Part shown: positions 33,306 through 41,730 of the stretch, one piece after another
How the letters are laid out: the number at the start of each line of letters is the position of its first letter
Numbering within the stretch: the first letter of the stretch is position 1
Notes under the pieces: generated by a model
The model's input: the letters and a program-made list of their open reading frames with translations, nothing else
Database searches by the model: none
Told to the model about the DNA's origin: nothing
DNA from: Deltaproteobacteria bacterium
Lineage (GTDB): Bacteria; Desulfobacterota; Syntrophia; Syntrophales; Smithellaceae
Length of the DNA stretch: 45,679 nucleotides
Direction: 5' to 3'
Assembly (NCBI GenBank): GCA_026388535.1
Contig: JAPLJP010000133.1
Span: 1-45,679, forward strand
Made by a program: the position numbers and the translations under genes

Positions 33306-34283
33306 TTATTTCCTCACTGTCAGATCAAGCGCCTGCTCTATAGATATCTTCGGTTCATATCCAAAATCATTTTTTGCCTTCTGGTGGGAGAAATAATGGG
33401 AACGCGAAAATTGCAATGCAACAAAACGTGTCATTGGCGGCTCTCCATTAATTCGGAAAAACTTATACCAACATTCAAAAAATAGTCCAATATTAAAAGC
33501 AACTCTTTCGGGCACTTTTCCGGTTATCTTGGGCAGGTTATGGCGCGCTAAAATCTCGTTAATAAAATCCCAAAGAACGACCGGCCTTTCCTGACCGATA
33601 AAATAGGCCTGACCGGCTAATTTGGAATGAGGAGATAATTTTTCGAAGGCCAGGATGTGCGCGTCGACCGCATTCTGGATATAAGTAACATCAACAAGGT
33701 TCTTGCCGGCGCCGACTATTTTCAATCTCCCCTTTTTGGCCGCATCAACCAGGCGGGGAATCAGGTGCGGATCATCCGGCCCGAATATCAGGTGAGGTCT
33801 TAAGGCAACGGTGCATAATTTTTCATCGTTGGCCCGCAAAACCATTTGCTCGGCAATTGTTTTGGTTTTAGCATAGTTACCATGAAATTTATTGGAATAG
33901 GGCTTTGTCTCGTCGGCTCCGCATATATCACCAGCATCAAAAACGACACTGGGCGTGCTGGTGTATAATAATTTTGCTACTCCATTAGCCCGACACGCTT
34001 TAATGACATTTTCAGTCCCAATAACATTTGTCTGGTAAAAATCATTGTAATCCCCCCAAATACCAACGCAGGAAGCGACGTGAAAAACGGCATCCATTCC
34101 TTTGAACGCCGCAGAAACATCGGCCTCATTTTTTAGATCGCCGCAAATTGTATCAACACCCATTGATTGAAGTTGAGGATGATTTTTACGGCTGAAATTC
34201 CAAACCTTGTAACCTTTGGATAAAAGGCTCGATGACAAATTTTTACCTAAAAAACCACCCGCTCCTGTAACTAAAATATTCAT
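33306..34283 (-). CDS. oleD: OleD-like 2-alkyl-3-ketoalkanoate reductase
   Basis: Extended SDR/3-beta-hydroxysteroid dehydrogenase family. MNILVTGAGGFLGKNLSSSLLSKGY carries the cofactor loop, STPSVVFDAGD and the catalytic Tyr-x3-Lys (NYAKTKTIAEQ) follow. In olefin biosynthesis OleD uses NADPH to reduce the beta-keto acid from OleA to the beta-hydroxy acid. Typical OleD is about 330 residues; this one is 325. Its ATGA start overlaps the oleC stop by four bases. Identification rests on family features plus the neighbouring oleA, oleB and oleC. Confidence 0.9.
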   Translation of the reverse strand: MNILVTGAGGFLGKNLSSSLLSKGYKVWNFSRKNHPQLQSMGVDTICGDLKNEADVSAAFKGMDAVFHVASCVGIWGDYNDFYQTNVIGTENVIKACRANGVAKLLYTSTPSVVFDAGDICGADETKPYSNKFHGNYAKTKTIAEQMVLRANDEKLCTVALRPHLIFGPDDPHLIPRLVDAAKKGRLKIVGAGKNLVDVTYIQNAVDAHILAFEKLSPHSKLAGQAYFIGQERPVVLWDFINEILARHNLPKITGKVPERVAFNIGLFFECWYKFFRINGEPPMTRFVALQFSRSHYFSHQKAKNDFGYEPKISIEQALDLTVRK

Positions 34284-35905
34284 ATCTTCCCCCGCGAAAC
34301 GTCATGGGCTAGCTTTAAGCGGTCAATTTTGATATTATGCCGGACATCAACAGGCATTTGATCACAAAAATGCACTGATTTTATTTGCGCAGTACAAGCA
34401 TTGTTTCCGGCTACATTCAACAACTCTTTTTCTAAACTTTTTTTTTCTAGTTTTTTCCCCGCCTTATTTCTTTCAATAACTATGGCGGCAGATTGATTTC
34501 CCTTCTCTCCCAGCGCGACCAGAGCTGAGCGTCTGACCCCGGGGTGCGCGTTAAAGATAGCCTCGCAGGTAACCGAGCACAATAATCCTGATGGGGTTTC
34601 GGCCCGATGAGTTTTGCGTCCGCAAAACCAAATGCGGCCCTGATCGTCAATGTAGCCAAGATCTCCTATGCGATGCCAGAAGGAATTATTGTCCGCTATT
34701 TTTGTCTGAGCTGTTTCCACCGGCGACTGGTAATAACTGGAGGTGACAATATCACCCTTAACAATAATTTCTCCAATTTGATAAGGTTTTAACACTTGAG
34801 CATTCGTAATATTTTCAATGACGTCCTCACTAATCTTAATAATGGAAACTTCAACGCCGGGTACCGGTGCACCAACACAAGTTCCTTTCCCCTGCGAAGT
34901 TAAAGCGGCAGTCTGTTCCAGAATTATTTTTCCCGAGATTTTAGAAACCGGAAGACATTCCGTCGCGCCGTAAGGTGTATGTGTTGTACCGTTAGGCAAA
35001 ATCCGACTGAATTTTTTATGTAGTTCATTTCGGACTGGCGCACCAAACATTACAAGGTACTTTACAGAAGGAAGCTTGATTTTATTTTTTTCACAATAAT
35101 CGGCCAGCGCCTCCCAGATGGCCGGCGAACCGGCCATAAAAGTAACTTTATTGTCCACGATATTTTGTAATAATTTTCGAGGATCAGCTTTCGCAGGTTT
35201 GGAAGGATCCATATCCGGAATGCAGGAAGTCATTCCCATGCAGAGAGTAAAAAGAGAAAAGAGCGGAAAACATGGCAAATCAATCTCGTTATCGCTCAGG
35301 GAAAAAAGTTCCTGAAGAAGGCGAGTTTGTTCAGTATAAATTTTATGAGTGTAGACAACCCCTTTCGGATGTCCTGTTCCTCCCGAGGTAAATAAAATAG
35401 CGGCCATCTCATCCGGTTCCAGCTGTTGATTCACAAAACCGGCATCTGAACGTTCTATTGCGGCAAGAGGAAAGCAATTTCCTATCTTCGGCCCTTTGGT
35501 CGTCACTTTAAATTCAACTGATTTAAAAGCATTGCTGAAAATCAGACTCAAAAAGTGGACCTCCGGTTCGGCGATCAGCCCTTGCGGTGCAATTTCTTCA
35601 ATCGCGGCAAGAAGATTTTTTCTTCCCATGCCGGGATCAATCAATACAGGCACAACTCCCAGCTTAAAGAGAGCAAAAACTAAAGCATGAAATTTTAATG
35701 ACGGTCTTACAAAAAGAAGTGTTTTACTTCCGCGATTAAACCCGATTTTAGAAAGTCCGTTGGCATACTTGTTGGCGAGCGTTTCCAGTTCTCCAAAAGT
35801 AATAGAATCATAACTATATTTTTTACCTGCACGGCGGGGATATCTTACCGCTACTTTATTATGATGAGTTTTTGCTATCTCGGTAAAACGATCAGCGATA
35901 TTCAT
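34280..35905 (-). CDS. oleC: OleC-like beta-lactone synthetase
   Basis: Adenylate-forming (ANL) enzyme of 541 residues with the ATP-binding loop ILFTSGGTGHPKGVVYTH (about residues 190-207), TPYGATECLPVS and the hinge region RIGDLGYIDDQGRIWFCGRK. OleC activates the beta-hydroxy acid with ATP and closes it to a cis-beta-lactone rather than making a CoA thioester. The order oleB-oleC-oleD and the lack of any acyl-CoA ligase partner support this over a normal acyl-CoA synthetase. It is separated from oleB by about 110 bases that include a repeat copy, so it may need its own ribosome recruitment, though no promoter was spotted. Confidence 0.9.
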   Translation of the reverse strand: MNIADRFTEIAKTHHNKVAVRYPRRAGKKYSYDSITFGELETLANKYANGLSKIGFNRGSKTLLFVRPSLKFHALVFALFKLGVVPVLIDPGMGRKNLLAAIEEIAPQGLIAEPEVHFLSLIFSNAFKSVEFKVTTKGPKIGNCFPLAAIERSDAGFVNQQLEPDEMAAILFTSGGTGHPKGVVYTHKIYTEQTRLLQELFSLSDNEIDLPCFPLFSLFTLCMGMTSCIPDMDPSKPAKADPRKLLQNIVDNKVTFMAGSPAIWEALADYCEKNKIKLPSVKYLVMFGAPVRNELHKKFSRILPNGTTHTPYGATECLPVSKISGKIILEQTAALTSQGKGTCVGAPVPGVEVSIIKISEDVIENITNAQVLKPYQIGEIIVKGDIVTSSYYQSPVETAQTKIADNNSFWHRIGDLGYIDDQGRIWFCGRKTHRAETPSGLLCSVTCEAIFNAHPGVRRSALVALGEKGNQSAAIVIERNKAGKKLEKKSLEKELLNVAGNNACTAQIKSVHFCDQMPVDVRHNIKIDRLKLAHDVSRGKI

Positions 35906-35958
35906 GGATGGAGACTTCTCACCGTAATTAATATTAACGTCGTAATTAAAACTAAATT

Positions 35959-36024
35959 ATCACGGGTATGAAACCCAAAGCAAGCGTTGGAAACATTTCG
36001 CAACAAACTTTGGAGTTTCACAAT
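35959..36024 (+). repeat. Interspersed structured repeat, short copy 5 inside the ole operon
   Basis: ATCACGGGTATGAAACCCAAAG at one end and CTTTGGAGTTTCACAAT at the other form imperfect terminal inverted repeats (TGAAACyCCAAAG). The interior is only about 30 bases and lacks the ATTCGACTAAC block, so this is a minimal or deleted copy. Its right end supplies the oleB stop codon (TGA from the minus-strand TGAAACTCC). Confidence 0.75.
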
Positions 36025-36881
36025 AGAAACTGTTTCAATTCTTTAATTATTTCGCTTCCTGCATCTTCCAGCACATAATGTCCGGCAGATTCAAAAGTTT
36101 TTACAGTGGCGCGAGGATAAATTTCCATCCAGCGAATGAGAAAATAATCGTGAAAACAGAAATCCCGTTTCCCCCAAAGAATGAGGCACGGGCAGTGATG
36201 TTTAGGAAGTGATAATTCTATGTTCTTTAATGTCTGGTAACTTCGATGATTCTGATTCATGGGAATATCGGCGACAAACCGCGCTATCGCGATACGATTA
36301 TTATAATTATCATATGGGTACAAATATCCACGTCTTATTTCGGGTGACATTTTTTTTGCCACGGCCATATAAGTAGCCACCACCGCGAATCCATTTAAAC
36401 GGCGCATTACCTGTTCGGCCAGAATGGGAATCCGGCACATATTAATCTGGAAAGCGATAACAGTAGAAGTGTAGGCGGCGGAATTAAGAATAACTATCTT
36501 TTTGACCAAATCAGGATGCCGCTCTAAAAGGCCGAAACCAATAGGACCGCCCCAATCATGAACAATCAAAACAAAATCTTTTATTTCTAATTTCAAAACA
36601 AGTTTTTCCAGATTATCAATATGATGCTTCAGTATATATTCATAATCCTGCGGTTTATCAGAGAGACCACAGCCGATATGGTCCGGGACAATCACTCGAT
36701 TAGTTTTCGAAAACTCGGTAACCAGATTTCTATAATAAAAAGACCATGTGGGATTACCGTGAACCATAAGGATTGGTTGTCCCTGTCCTTCGTCGAGATA
36801 ATGCATGGAAAGATTATCTTTCAATTTAAAGAAATTTGACTTGAATGGATATAATTTGTTCAACCAATCCGGTCTTACCAC
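36018..36881 (-). CDS. oleB: OleB-like beta-lactone decarboxylase (alpha/beta hydrolase)
   Basis: A 287-residue protein of the haloalkane-dehalogenase type. The nucleophile Asp is in LIVHDWGGPIGFG (about residues 103-115), HGNPTWSFYYRN supplies the oxyanion/halide-type Asn, and the catalytic His is in ESAGHYVLEDAG. OleB decarboxylates the beta-lactone to the cis-olefin and CO2. It starts with GTG seven bases inside the end of oleA, so the two are translationally coupled. Epoxide hydrolase or dehalogenase function would be the alternative, but the ole setting makes OleB far more likely. Confidence 0.9.
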   Translation of the reverse strand: MVRPDWLNKLYPFKSNFFKLKDNLSMHYLDEGQGQPILMVHGNPTWSFYYRNLVTEFSKTNRVIVPDHIGCGLSDKPQDYEYILKHHIDNLEKLVLKLEIKDFVLIVHDWGGPIGFGLLERHPDLVKKIVILNSAAYTSTVIAFQINMCRIPILAEQVMRRLNGFAVVATYMAVAKKMSPEIRRGYLYPYDNYNNRIAIARFVADIPMNQNHRSYQTLKNIELSLPKHHCPCLILWGKRDFCFHDYFLIRWMEIYPRATVKTFESAGHYVLEDAGSEIIKELKQFLL

Positions 36882-37906
36882 TTTACCCCCAGCATAATTG
36901 AATTAATGCCTGATCCGATTCCAAGCAACCCAACATTGCTGCCCTTGGGAATATTTTTTTGCTCATCAAAAATATTTAGAGTAACTGGCAAGGCAGATGC
37001 TCCGGTGTTCCCTAAATACCCATAAGTGGTAAAAGTCGGACATTTCTCCAGTTTCAATGTCTGCTTTAAAAGAGTATCGTGCGCCACACCAACCTGATGC
37101 CCCACAAAGCAATCCACATCTTCATTAGACCATCCCAGTTCTTGTTTGGTTTCTTCCCATGTTTTTTGGGCCAGGGCGACGCCGGATTTCATCAGCTCTT
37201 CGGAATCGGTTTCCATCATCAGCGATACCGTATCGCCGCTGCCATGGCAAAGAACATTGGCCGAGGAATCAGCAAGAGATGCTCCCCCCAGAAGAAAATG
37301 GCCATCATGGACATAGTCTTTATGAGAAAGGGTATAAGCGACAGCGGCGGAGCCGATGGTTAAATTAGCGATATATTTTTTTATACTTTTTCTTGTAATA
37401 TCATTTTGGTTTAACAAATGATCGATTGTCTGAAACAGCAACGGTCCCCCATTTTCACCGGAAACGATGAGTGCATGTTTAATCGAGCCATTTTCGATCA
37501 TATTGGCTGCCACCACAAATGAACTCATTACTCCCAAACAGGCATTAGAGAGATCAAACAACATTGCTTCCGGCCGCAGCCCTAAATTATGATGAACAAT
37601 CGAGGAGGTGGATGGTTCTAAAAAATCACGACAGACAGAAGCGTGGATTATAAGATCAATATTTTCTGGTTTCATAGTATTTTTTTTAAACAAATTTCTA
37701 GCAGCTTGAGTGGACAAATCACTGGGCCTTGTTCCCGGAGGCCAGAAACGTCTTTCTTTGATTCCGGTCATTAATTCTATTCGGCCGCCGGGAAGCTTGA
37801 GGCGCTGATACAGAGGCGCGAGCTTATCTTCAATTTCTTCAGAAGTCATTATTTGATCGGGAAGATGATAGGCGAAGGAAGAAATAACGACATTCTTAAA
37901 CTTCAT
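36875..37906 (-). CDS. oleA: OleA-like head-to-head acyl condensing enzyme (thiolase fold, KAS III-like)
   Basis: Catalyses non-decarboxylative Claisen condensation of two fatty acyl-CoA molecules to a beta-keto acid, the committing step of long-chain olefin synthesis. The nucleophilic Cys is in LSNACLGVMSSF (about residue 121), the His in FVGHQVGVAHD and the Asn in YLGNTGASALPVT. The stretch ASVCRDFLEPSTSS carries the Glu that is specific to OleA and absent from FabH. The ATG at 37906 (ATGA overlap with the previous gene, GGAG nine bases upstream) is preferred to the track start seven codons earlier. It is 343 residues, the usual OleA length. Confidence 0.93.
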   Translation of the reverse strand: MKFKNVVISSFAYHLPDQIMTSEEIEDKLAPLYQRLKLPGGRIELMTGIKERRFWPPGTRPSDLSTQAARNLFKKNTMKPENIDLIIHASVCRDFLEPSTSSIVHHNLGLRPEAMLFDLSNACLGVMSSFVVAANMIENGSIKHALIVSGENGGPLLFQTIDHLLNQNDITRKSIKKYIANLTIGSAAVAYTLSHKDYVHDGHFLLGGASLADSSANVLCHGSGDTVSLMMETDSEELMKSGVALAQKTWEETKQELGWSNEDVDCFVGHQVGVAHDTLLKQTLKLEKCPTFTTYGYLGNTGASALPVTLNIFDEQKNIPKGSNVGLLGIGSGINSIMLGVKW

Positions 37907-39288
37907 GCCTTGTCTCCATTCATCAGGCAATGAAGATTAGCCATTGAAATGCCGCTGAGCATGGCGCCGACTATTCCTAAAAAACCCTGATCAGTACCGC
38001 AGATAAAGAGGTTCTTAATGGCGGTTCTGCCATCTCTGACTTTTTGAGTGCTTCCGTAAACAGCTCCTTTAATATGACCCGTGTAACGCATAATTGTCCT
38101 GGGCGTGAAAACATCATAATAAAGCAACTTGGCCTTAAATTCAGGAAATAATCTGGCAATTAATGCCAGAGATTCTTTGCGTACTTCTTTTTTCCTTAAA
38201 AGATACGTTTTTCTGTCTAATTCATTCCATTTCTCAAAATTGGAAATAAAAGTAACGCGAACCACCCCTTCATCGTTATCATCATAACCAAAATTATTGG
38301 GAAAACAAATAACGGCGCTCCGATAGTCACAAAGAGTTTGCGGCTTTTGATACTTATACTTCTCATTATCATTAAAGAATATAATTGTATCTTTGATACC
38401 CTGATCAGACGGCTTCTTATCAAAAAAGAAAATTGTTTCCGTAAAACTCATCGCGCCGACCGCAGGGCATTCCTGCTTTTCGGAAACAATATTCATCGTT
38501 TCCGGAAAGCCAATGGAAGACATGACCTTATTGGATTGGATTATTTCTCCATTATCCAGAATTACACTTTTAACGACACCGCGTTCCGTATCTATCTTTC
38601 TAATACCCGCTCCCAAGCGCAGTTCTCCACCGAGTTGTATATATTTTTCGATAAGGAGATTGATAATGGCGCGAACTCCATTTTTGGGCCTGCTGAATCC
38701 TTCCAGATAAATACTTTTGAACATAATGACAAATTGAGAAAAATCCATGTCATTTTCCCAGGCGCTCCCGTAAATCAGCAGGGGACAAAAAATCATCTCG
38801 AGTAAATTCTCATCAGAAATAATCTCTCTGACTTTTTCTTTCGCGCTTTGATATTTGTTATTTAAATTAACATCATCATATTTTTTTATAAGCTCGAGAA
38901 GTCTGGCAAAATTATCCTTCTGGAGAGGGAAAGTTTTTTCGATCTCCTCCGTGAGTAATTGAGGATCATTGGAGAAAGAAAGTTGATGTTCGGGAAATGC
39001 GATTCGTGAAAAATGTTGCTGTGACAATTCCAATTTTTCATAAGGTATTCTCAATTGTTTAAGCAATTTTGTTAAAGGCCGCCCTCTTTCGCCCCGGCGG
39101 GCAAAATTGGTCATGGCATGCAGTCCAACATCCAGCTTTCTGTCCAGGCGTTCATAATAGGAGTTAAGACCTCCGGGGACTTTATGTCTTTCCAGAATGC
39201 AGACCTTTTGATCAAACATCGCCAGTCTGATCCCAGCCGCCAGCCCCGACATGCCCGCACCTATTATTATAGTATCATAACTAGTCAT
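37903..39288 (-). CDS. Phytoene desaturase/CrtISO-like FAD oxidoreductase 1
   Basis: A 461-residue flavoprotein: YDTIIIGAGMSGLAAGIRLAMFDQKVCILERHKVPGGL (residues 4-41) binds FAD, HAMTNFARRGERG follows the fold of the desaturase group, and the C-terminus has LFICGTDQGFLGIVGAMLSGISMAN. It is the same family as the product of 31869-33305 but clearly distinct in sequence. Lying between the ACP gene and oleA, it may act on ACP-bound chains before condensation, whereas the second copy may act after it (inference). Its TGA overlaps the oleA start codon. Confidence 0.86.
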   Translation of the reverse strand: MTSYDTIIIGAGMSGLAAGIRLAMFDQKVCILERHKVPGGLNSYYERLDRKLDVGLHAMTNFARRGERGRPLTKLLKQLRIPYEKLELSQQHFSRIAFPEHQLSFSNDPQLLTEEIEKTFPLQKDNFARLLELIKKYDDVNLNNKYQSAKEKVREIISDENLLEMIFCPLLIYGSAWENDMDFSQFVIMFKSIYLEGFSRPKNGVRAIINLLIEKYIQLGGELRLGAGIRKIDTERGVVKSVILDNGEIIQSNKVMSSIGFPETMNIVSEKQECPAVGAMSFTETIFFFDKKPSDQGIKDTIIFFNDNEKYKYQKPQTLCDYRSAVICFPNNFGYDDNDEGVVRVTFISNFEKWNELDRKTYLLRKKEVRKESLALIARLFPEFKAKLLYYDVFTPRTIMRYTGHIKGAVYGSTQKVRDGRTAIKNLFICGTDQGFLGIVGAMLSGISMANLHCLMNGDKA

Positions 39289-39295
39289 AGAAAAT

Positions 39296-39541
39296 TTATG
39301 AAAACTTTGGTCCTAAATATTCAATACAACTTTTCAATGTTGCCAGTTTAGGGTAGTCTTCCGTAGGCACTTCAATCTTATATCTCTTCTTTAATTCCAT
39401 CACAATATCCAGAAAATCCATGGAATCCAAATCAAGCTGATCTCTTAGTTTTGTATTATCATCAAGGTTCGAAAGATCCTCATCAACTGCAATTTCAGCG
39501 ATGATATCTATAATTATTTGTCTTATGGCCTTCTCATCCAA
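39296..39541 (-). CDS. Acyl carrier protein dedicated to the ole/FAS operon
   Basis: An 81-residue carrier protein with the phosphopantetheine Ser in LDLDSMDFLDIVMELKKRY (about residue 37-38), flanked by the usual helices. The ORF track places the start at 39559, but the AAGGAGG ribosome site lies inside that, so the TTG at 39541 (eight bases after AAGGAGG) is the likely start. It would carry growing chains for the neighbouring KAS, FabG, FabZ and FabI-like proteins. It ends 7 bases ahead of the flavoprotein gene. Confidence 0.9.
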   Translation of the reverse strand: MDEKAIRQIIIDIIAEIAVDEDLSNLDDNTKLRDQLDLDSMDFLDIVMELKKRYKIEVPTEDYPKLATLKSCIEYLGPKFS

Positions 39542-39564
39542 GTTGCTGCCTCCTTGCAAAAAAA

Positions 39565-40806
39565 TTATTTTATATATTTTTTTATTATTAAAACTGAATT
39601 AATTCCCAGCATCCCGAAAGAGTTACTCAAAATGAAATTAACTTCCTTTTCGACTGGTTCGCCATTTACTAAATTCTTCATATTGCACTTAGGATCAACA
39701 TTTTCAATATGTTTACACGAATGAATTTTATTATCAGTAAAGCTGGGCAAATTTCCAGCAAGTTCCAACGCTCCGGCTGCGCCCATCGCATGACCGATAA
39801 ATCCTTTGGTGCAATTAATATACGTATTTTCGGATTGTCCGAAAATTAAATTAACGGCTTCACATTCATTAATATCTCCGGAGGTTGTTCCCGTGGCGTG
39901 TAGATTAACTATATCAATATCGCTGGCCGTAATTTTTGCCTTGGCCATCGCGGCATTAATGCACTCAACCTGCCTTTGCGTATCAGGAAGGACAAAATCA
40001 ACGGCATCGGAATTGATATGATAACCGGCTATTTCGCCATAAATTTTCGCCCCTCGCTTCTTGGCATCTTCCAATCTTTCCAGAACAAAAATGGCCCCTC
40101 CCTCCGAAACAACAATACCATTACGGTTAATATCCAAAGGTCGGCTCGCGCGAGTTGGATCATCATGCGCCCCGAGGGCCCCTTGACTCTTAAAGCCGGC
40201 AAATATACCGAAAGTGCCCGTGCTTTCGGAGACTCCTCCCGCCAAAGCCAGATCAACTTCATGTAGTTGCAACATTTGCATGCCATGAATAATGCCAATA
40301 TTTCCGGCGGCACAGGCGGCACCGATAGTGTAAGCGGGACCTGTAATCCCCATATTTAAACTGACTTCACCGGCAGGTGTATTGGCCACAGTTCTAGGGT
40401 TATGATGATGAGACCATAAACTGGCATCAAGATTATTCTTATGAAGTTCATAAATTTCGTTCTCCGTTTCTACGTTGCCGTGCTCAGTAATACCCAGATA
40501 GATTCCGGTTCTATCTTTAACTAATGAATCCATGGATAACCCGCTGTCCTTCAATGCTTCGTGGGCGCAATAAATTGAAATTGACCCTGCTCGAGTCCCT
40601 CGCCTTCGCATTTTTTTCTTTTGATAAAGATTTTCATCAAAATGACAGTTTCCTACCGCGACCTTACCCATATAACGAACTTCCATTTGAGTAATTCCGG
40701 ATTTCTGATTCAGAAGGGCATCGCGTAACTCTTTTAGATTATTAGCGTTAGGGGCAGTAAGTCCAACACCGGTGATAACAACCCTGATATTTTGATTATT
40801 ACTCAT
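39565..40806 (-). CDS. Beta-ketoacyl-[ACP] synthase II (FabF-like), first gene of the operon
   Basis: Decarboxylating condensing enzyme that extends ACP-bound chains with malonyl-ACP. The Cys-His-His triad is complete: nucleophile in IGAACAAGNIG (about residue 165), HATGTTSGD and KGFIGHAMGAAGALE. At about 413 residues it is full length, with no chain-length-factor partner. The first part has an unusual insert ELHKNNLDASLWSHHHNP before the active site. The ATG at 40806, with GGGAAA six to seven bases upstream, is chosen over the upstream GTG and ATG in the track. A promoter and a structured leader precede it. Confidence 0.93.
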   Translation of the reverse strand: MSNNQNIRVVITGVGLTAPNANNLKELRDALLNQKSGITQMEVRYMGKVAVGNCHFDENLYQKKKMRRRGTRAGSISIYCAHEALKDSGLSMDSLVKDRTGIYLGITEHGNVETENEIYELHKNNLDASLWSHHHNPRTVANTPAGEVSLNMGITGPAYTIGAACAAGNIGIIHGMQMLQLHEVDLALAGGVSESTGTFGIFAGFKSQGALGAHDDPTRASRPLDINRNGIVVSEGGAIFVLERLEDAKKRGAKIYGEIAGYHINSDAVDFVLPDTQRQVECINAAMAKAKITASDIDIVNLHATGTTSGDINECEAVNLIFGQSENTYINCTKGFIGHAMGAAGALELAGNLPSFTDNKIHSCKHIENVDPKCNMKNLVNGEPVEKEVNFILSNSFGMLGINSVLIIKKYIK

Positions 40807-40862
40807 GGGCATTTTCCCGTTCACTTATTAAAATATACTTAATACTAATTTCTCTATAAATA

Positions 40863-40891
40863 TGCCGAAACCTGCCGGAGTAATTTCGGCA
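40863..40891 (-). promoter_or_regulatory. Leader hairpin II of the ole operon
   Basis: On the minus strand TGCCGAAA-N13-TTTCGGCA is a perfect eight-base-pair stem starting about 85 and ending about 57 bases before the KAS start codon. It could be an attenuator stem, operator or processing site. Confidence 0.5.
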
Positions 40892-40948
40892 CCATAAACC
40901 AAAAGATAAAGAAAATGAGGAAATTTTTGGTAAATTTATGAAGATGAG

Positions 40949-40984
40949 AGCTATTCTTTCCCCTCATCGAGAGAAAGAATAGCT
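40949..40984 (-). promoter_or_regulatory. Leader hairpin I of the ole operon
   Basis: AGCTATTCTTTC and GAAAGAATAGCT form a perfect twelve-base-pair stem with a 12-base loop, within the predicted transcript leader (about 228 bases). No T tract follows, so a regulatory or mRNA-stability role is more likely than simple termination. Confidence 0.55.
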
Positions 40985-41040
40985 ATAACAATCACCTCGC
41001 CTAATTCCCCCCACAACTTAAAAAAATTGGAATGGTTTCG

Positions 41041-41069
41041 GTCATAACAATTTAGGCCTTATATGTCAA
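41041..41069 (-). promoter_or_regulatory. Putative sigma70 promoter of the ole/FAS operon
   Basis: TTGACA (41069-41064), a 17-base spacer beginning TATAAGGCC and TATGAC (41046-41041). It shares the TTGACATAyAAGGCC string with the selD, mop and fkbP promoters. The predicted start is about 41034. The gap 40807-41138 holds this promoter and the two leader hairpins. Confidence 0.65.
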
Positions 41070-41138
41070 TGAAATATTGAACATTTGAAGACGTGCGTTA
41101 TTCCCGCCCATTTAGTTTTCAATCAAACGCGCGCTTTG

Positions 41139-41633
41139 TTACGTTCTCGTTTTTTTCAAAATCTCTATCATTATTTTCGCGCAGGCGAGAGTATCAGAAA
41201 GGGCGTCATGGTGTTGTAAATTAATATTAAAGTTTCTACAAACAGCGGGCAAATTTGTGGGGTAGAGATTAAACACTTGCCGGGAAAGTTTCATCGTGCA
41301 CTGGAAATCAACTTCAGGCTTTATAATTCCGTGTCTTTCACAGCAGGCACGCAGGACATTGCTGTCAAAGCTTGCATTATGCGCCACCGCGAAATCAATT
41401 TGATCAAAAAACGGTTTTATGGATTTCCAGTGCTGCTCAAAAGTCGGTTCATTTTCGACATCCTCCCATGTGATTCCATGGATATAAGAGAACACAAAAA
41501 ATTTGTAGGGCGGCCGGATAAGAAACGACGCCATGTCAACAATCTCATTATTTTCAACACGCACCAAACCAAGAGCGCAAGCGCTGTCGCGGTAATAATT
41601 TGCTGTTTCAAAATCCAGCGCGAGAAAATTCAT
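41139..41633 (-). CDS. DnaQ-like 3'-5' exonuclease
   Basis: DEDD-type exonuclease of 164 residues: FLALDFETANYYRDS (Exo I, with the D-x-E pair), AHNASFDSNVLRA (Exo II) and HDALSDTLACAKIM (Exo III, DEDDh His). It most resembles stand-alone epsilon-like/RNase T-type exonucleases (PolC-exo type), which act in DNA repair or RNA trimming. No polymerase or helicase domain. The gene sits alone, downstream of fkbP, and its 3' end is 70 bases from the ole promoter. Confidence 0.9.
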   Translation of the reverse strand: MNFLALDFETANYYRDSACALGLVRVENNEIVDMASFLIRPPYKFFVFSYIHGITWEDVENEPTFEQHWKSIKPFFDQIDFAVAHNASFDSNVLRACCERHGIIKPEVDFQCTMKLSRQVFNLYPTNLPAVCRNFNINLQHHDALSDTLACAKIMIEILKKTRT

Positions 41634-41673
41634 AATAAAATTAATTTATCTGTGCCTTTATTTTATGAAGGAA

Positions 41674-41696
41674 GGGGCGGGCTTACAGCCCGCCCC
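41674..41696 (-). terminator. GC-rich hairpin after fkbP
   Basis: GGGGCGGGCT-TAC-AGCCCGCCCC: a ten-base-pair perfect stem 35 bases after the FKBP stop, followed on the minus strand by TTCCTTC. An intrinsic terminator candidate for fkbP. Confidence 0.75.
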
Positions 41697-41730
41697 CATC
41701 AATGCACATGATTAAAATAGGCTTAAACTA

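Noticed and set aside
31869-39288. Carotenoid biosynthesis cluster
   Set aside because: No phytoene synthase, lycopene cyclase or GGPP synthase is present; the surroundings are olefin and fatty acid genes.
29919-40806. Aryl polyene cluster
   Set aside because: The characteristic chain-length-factor-type KS partner, ammonia lyase, acyltransferase and exporter genes are missing, while oleABCD are complete.
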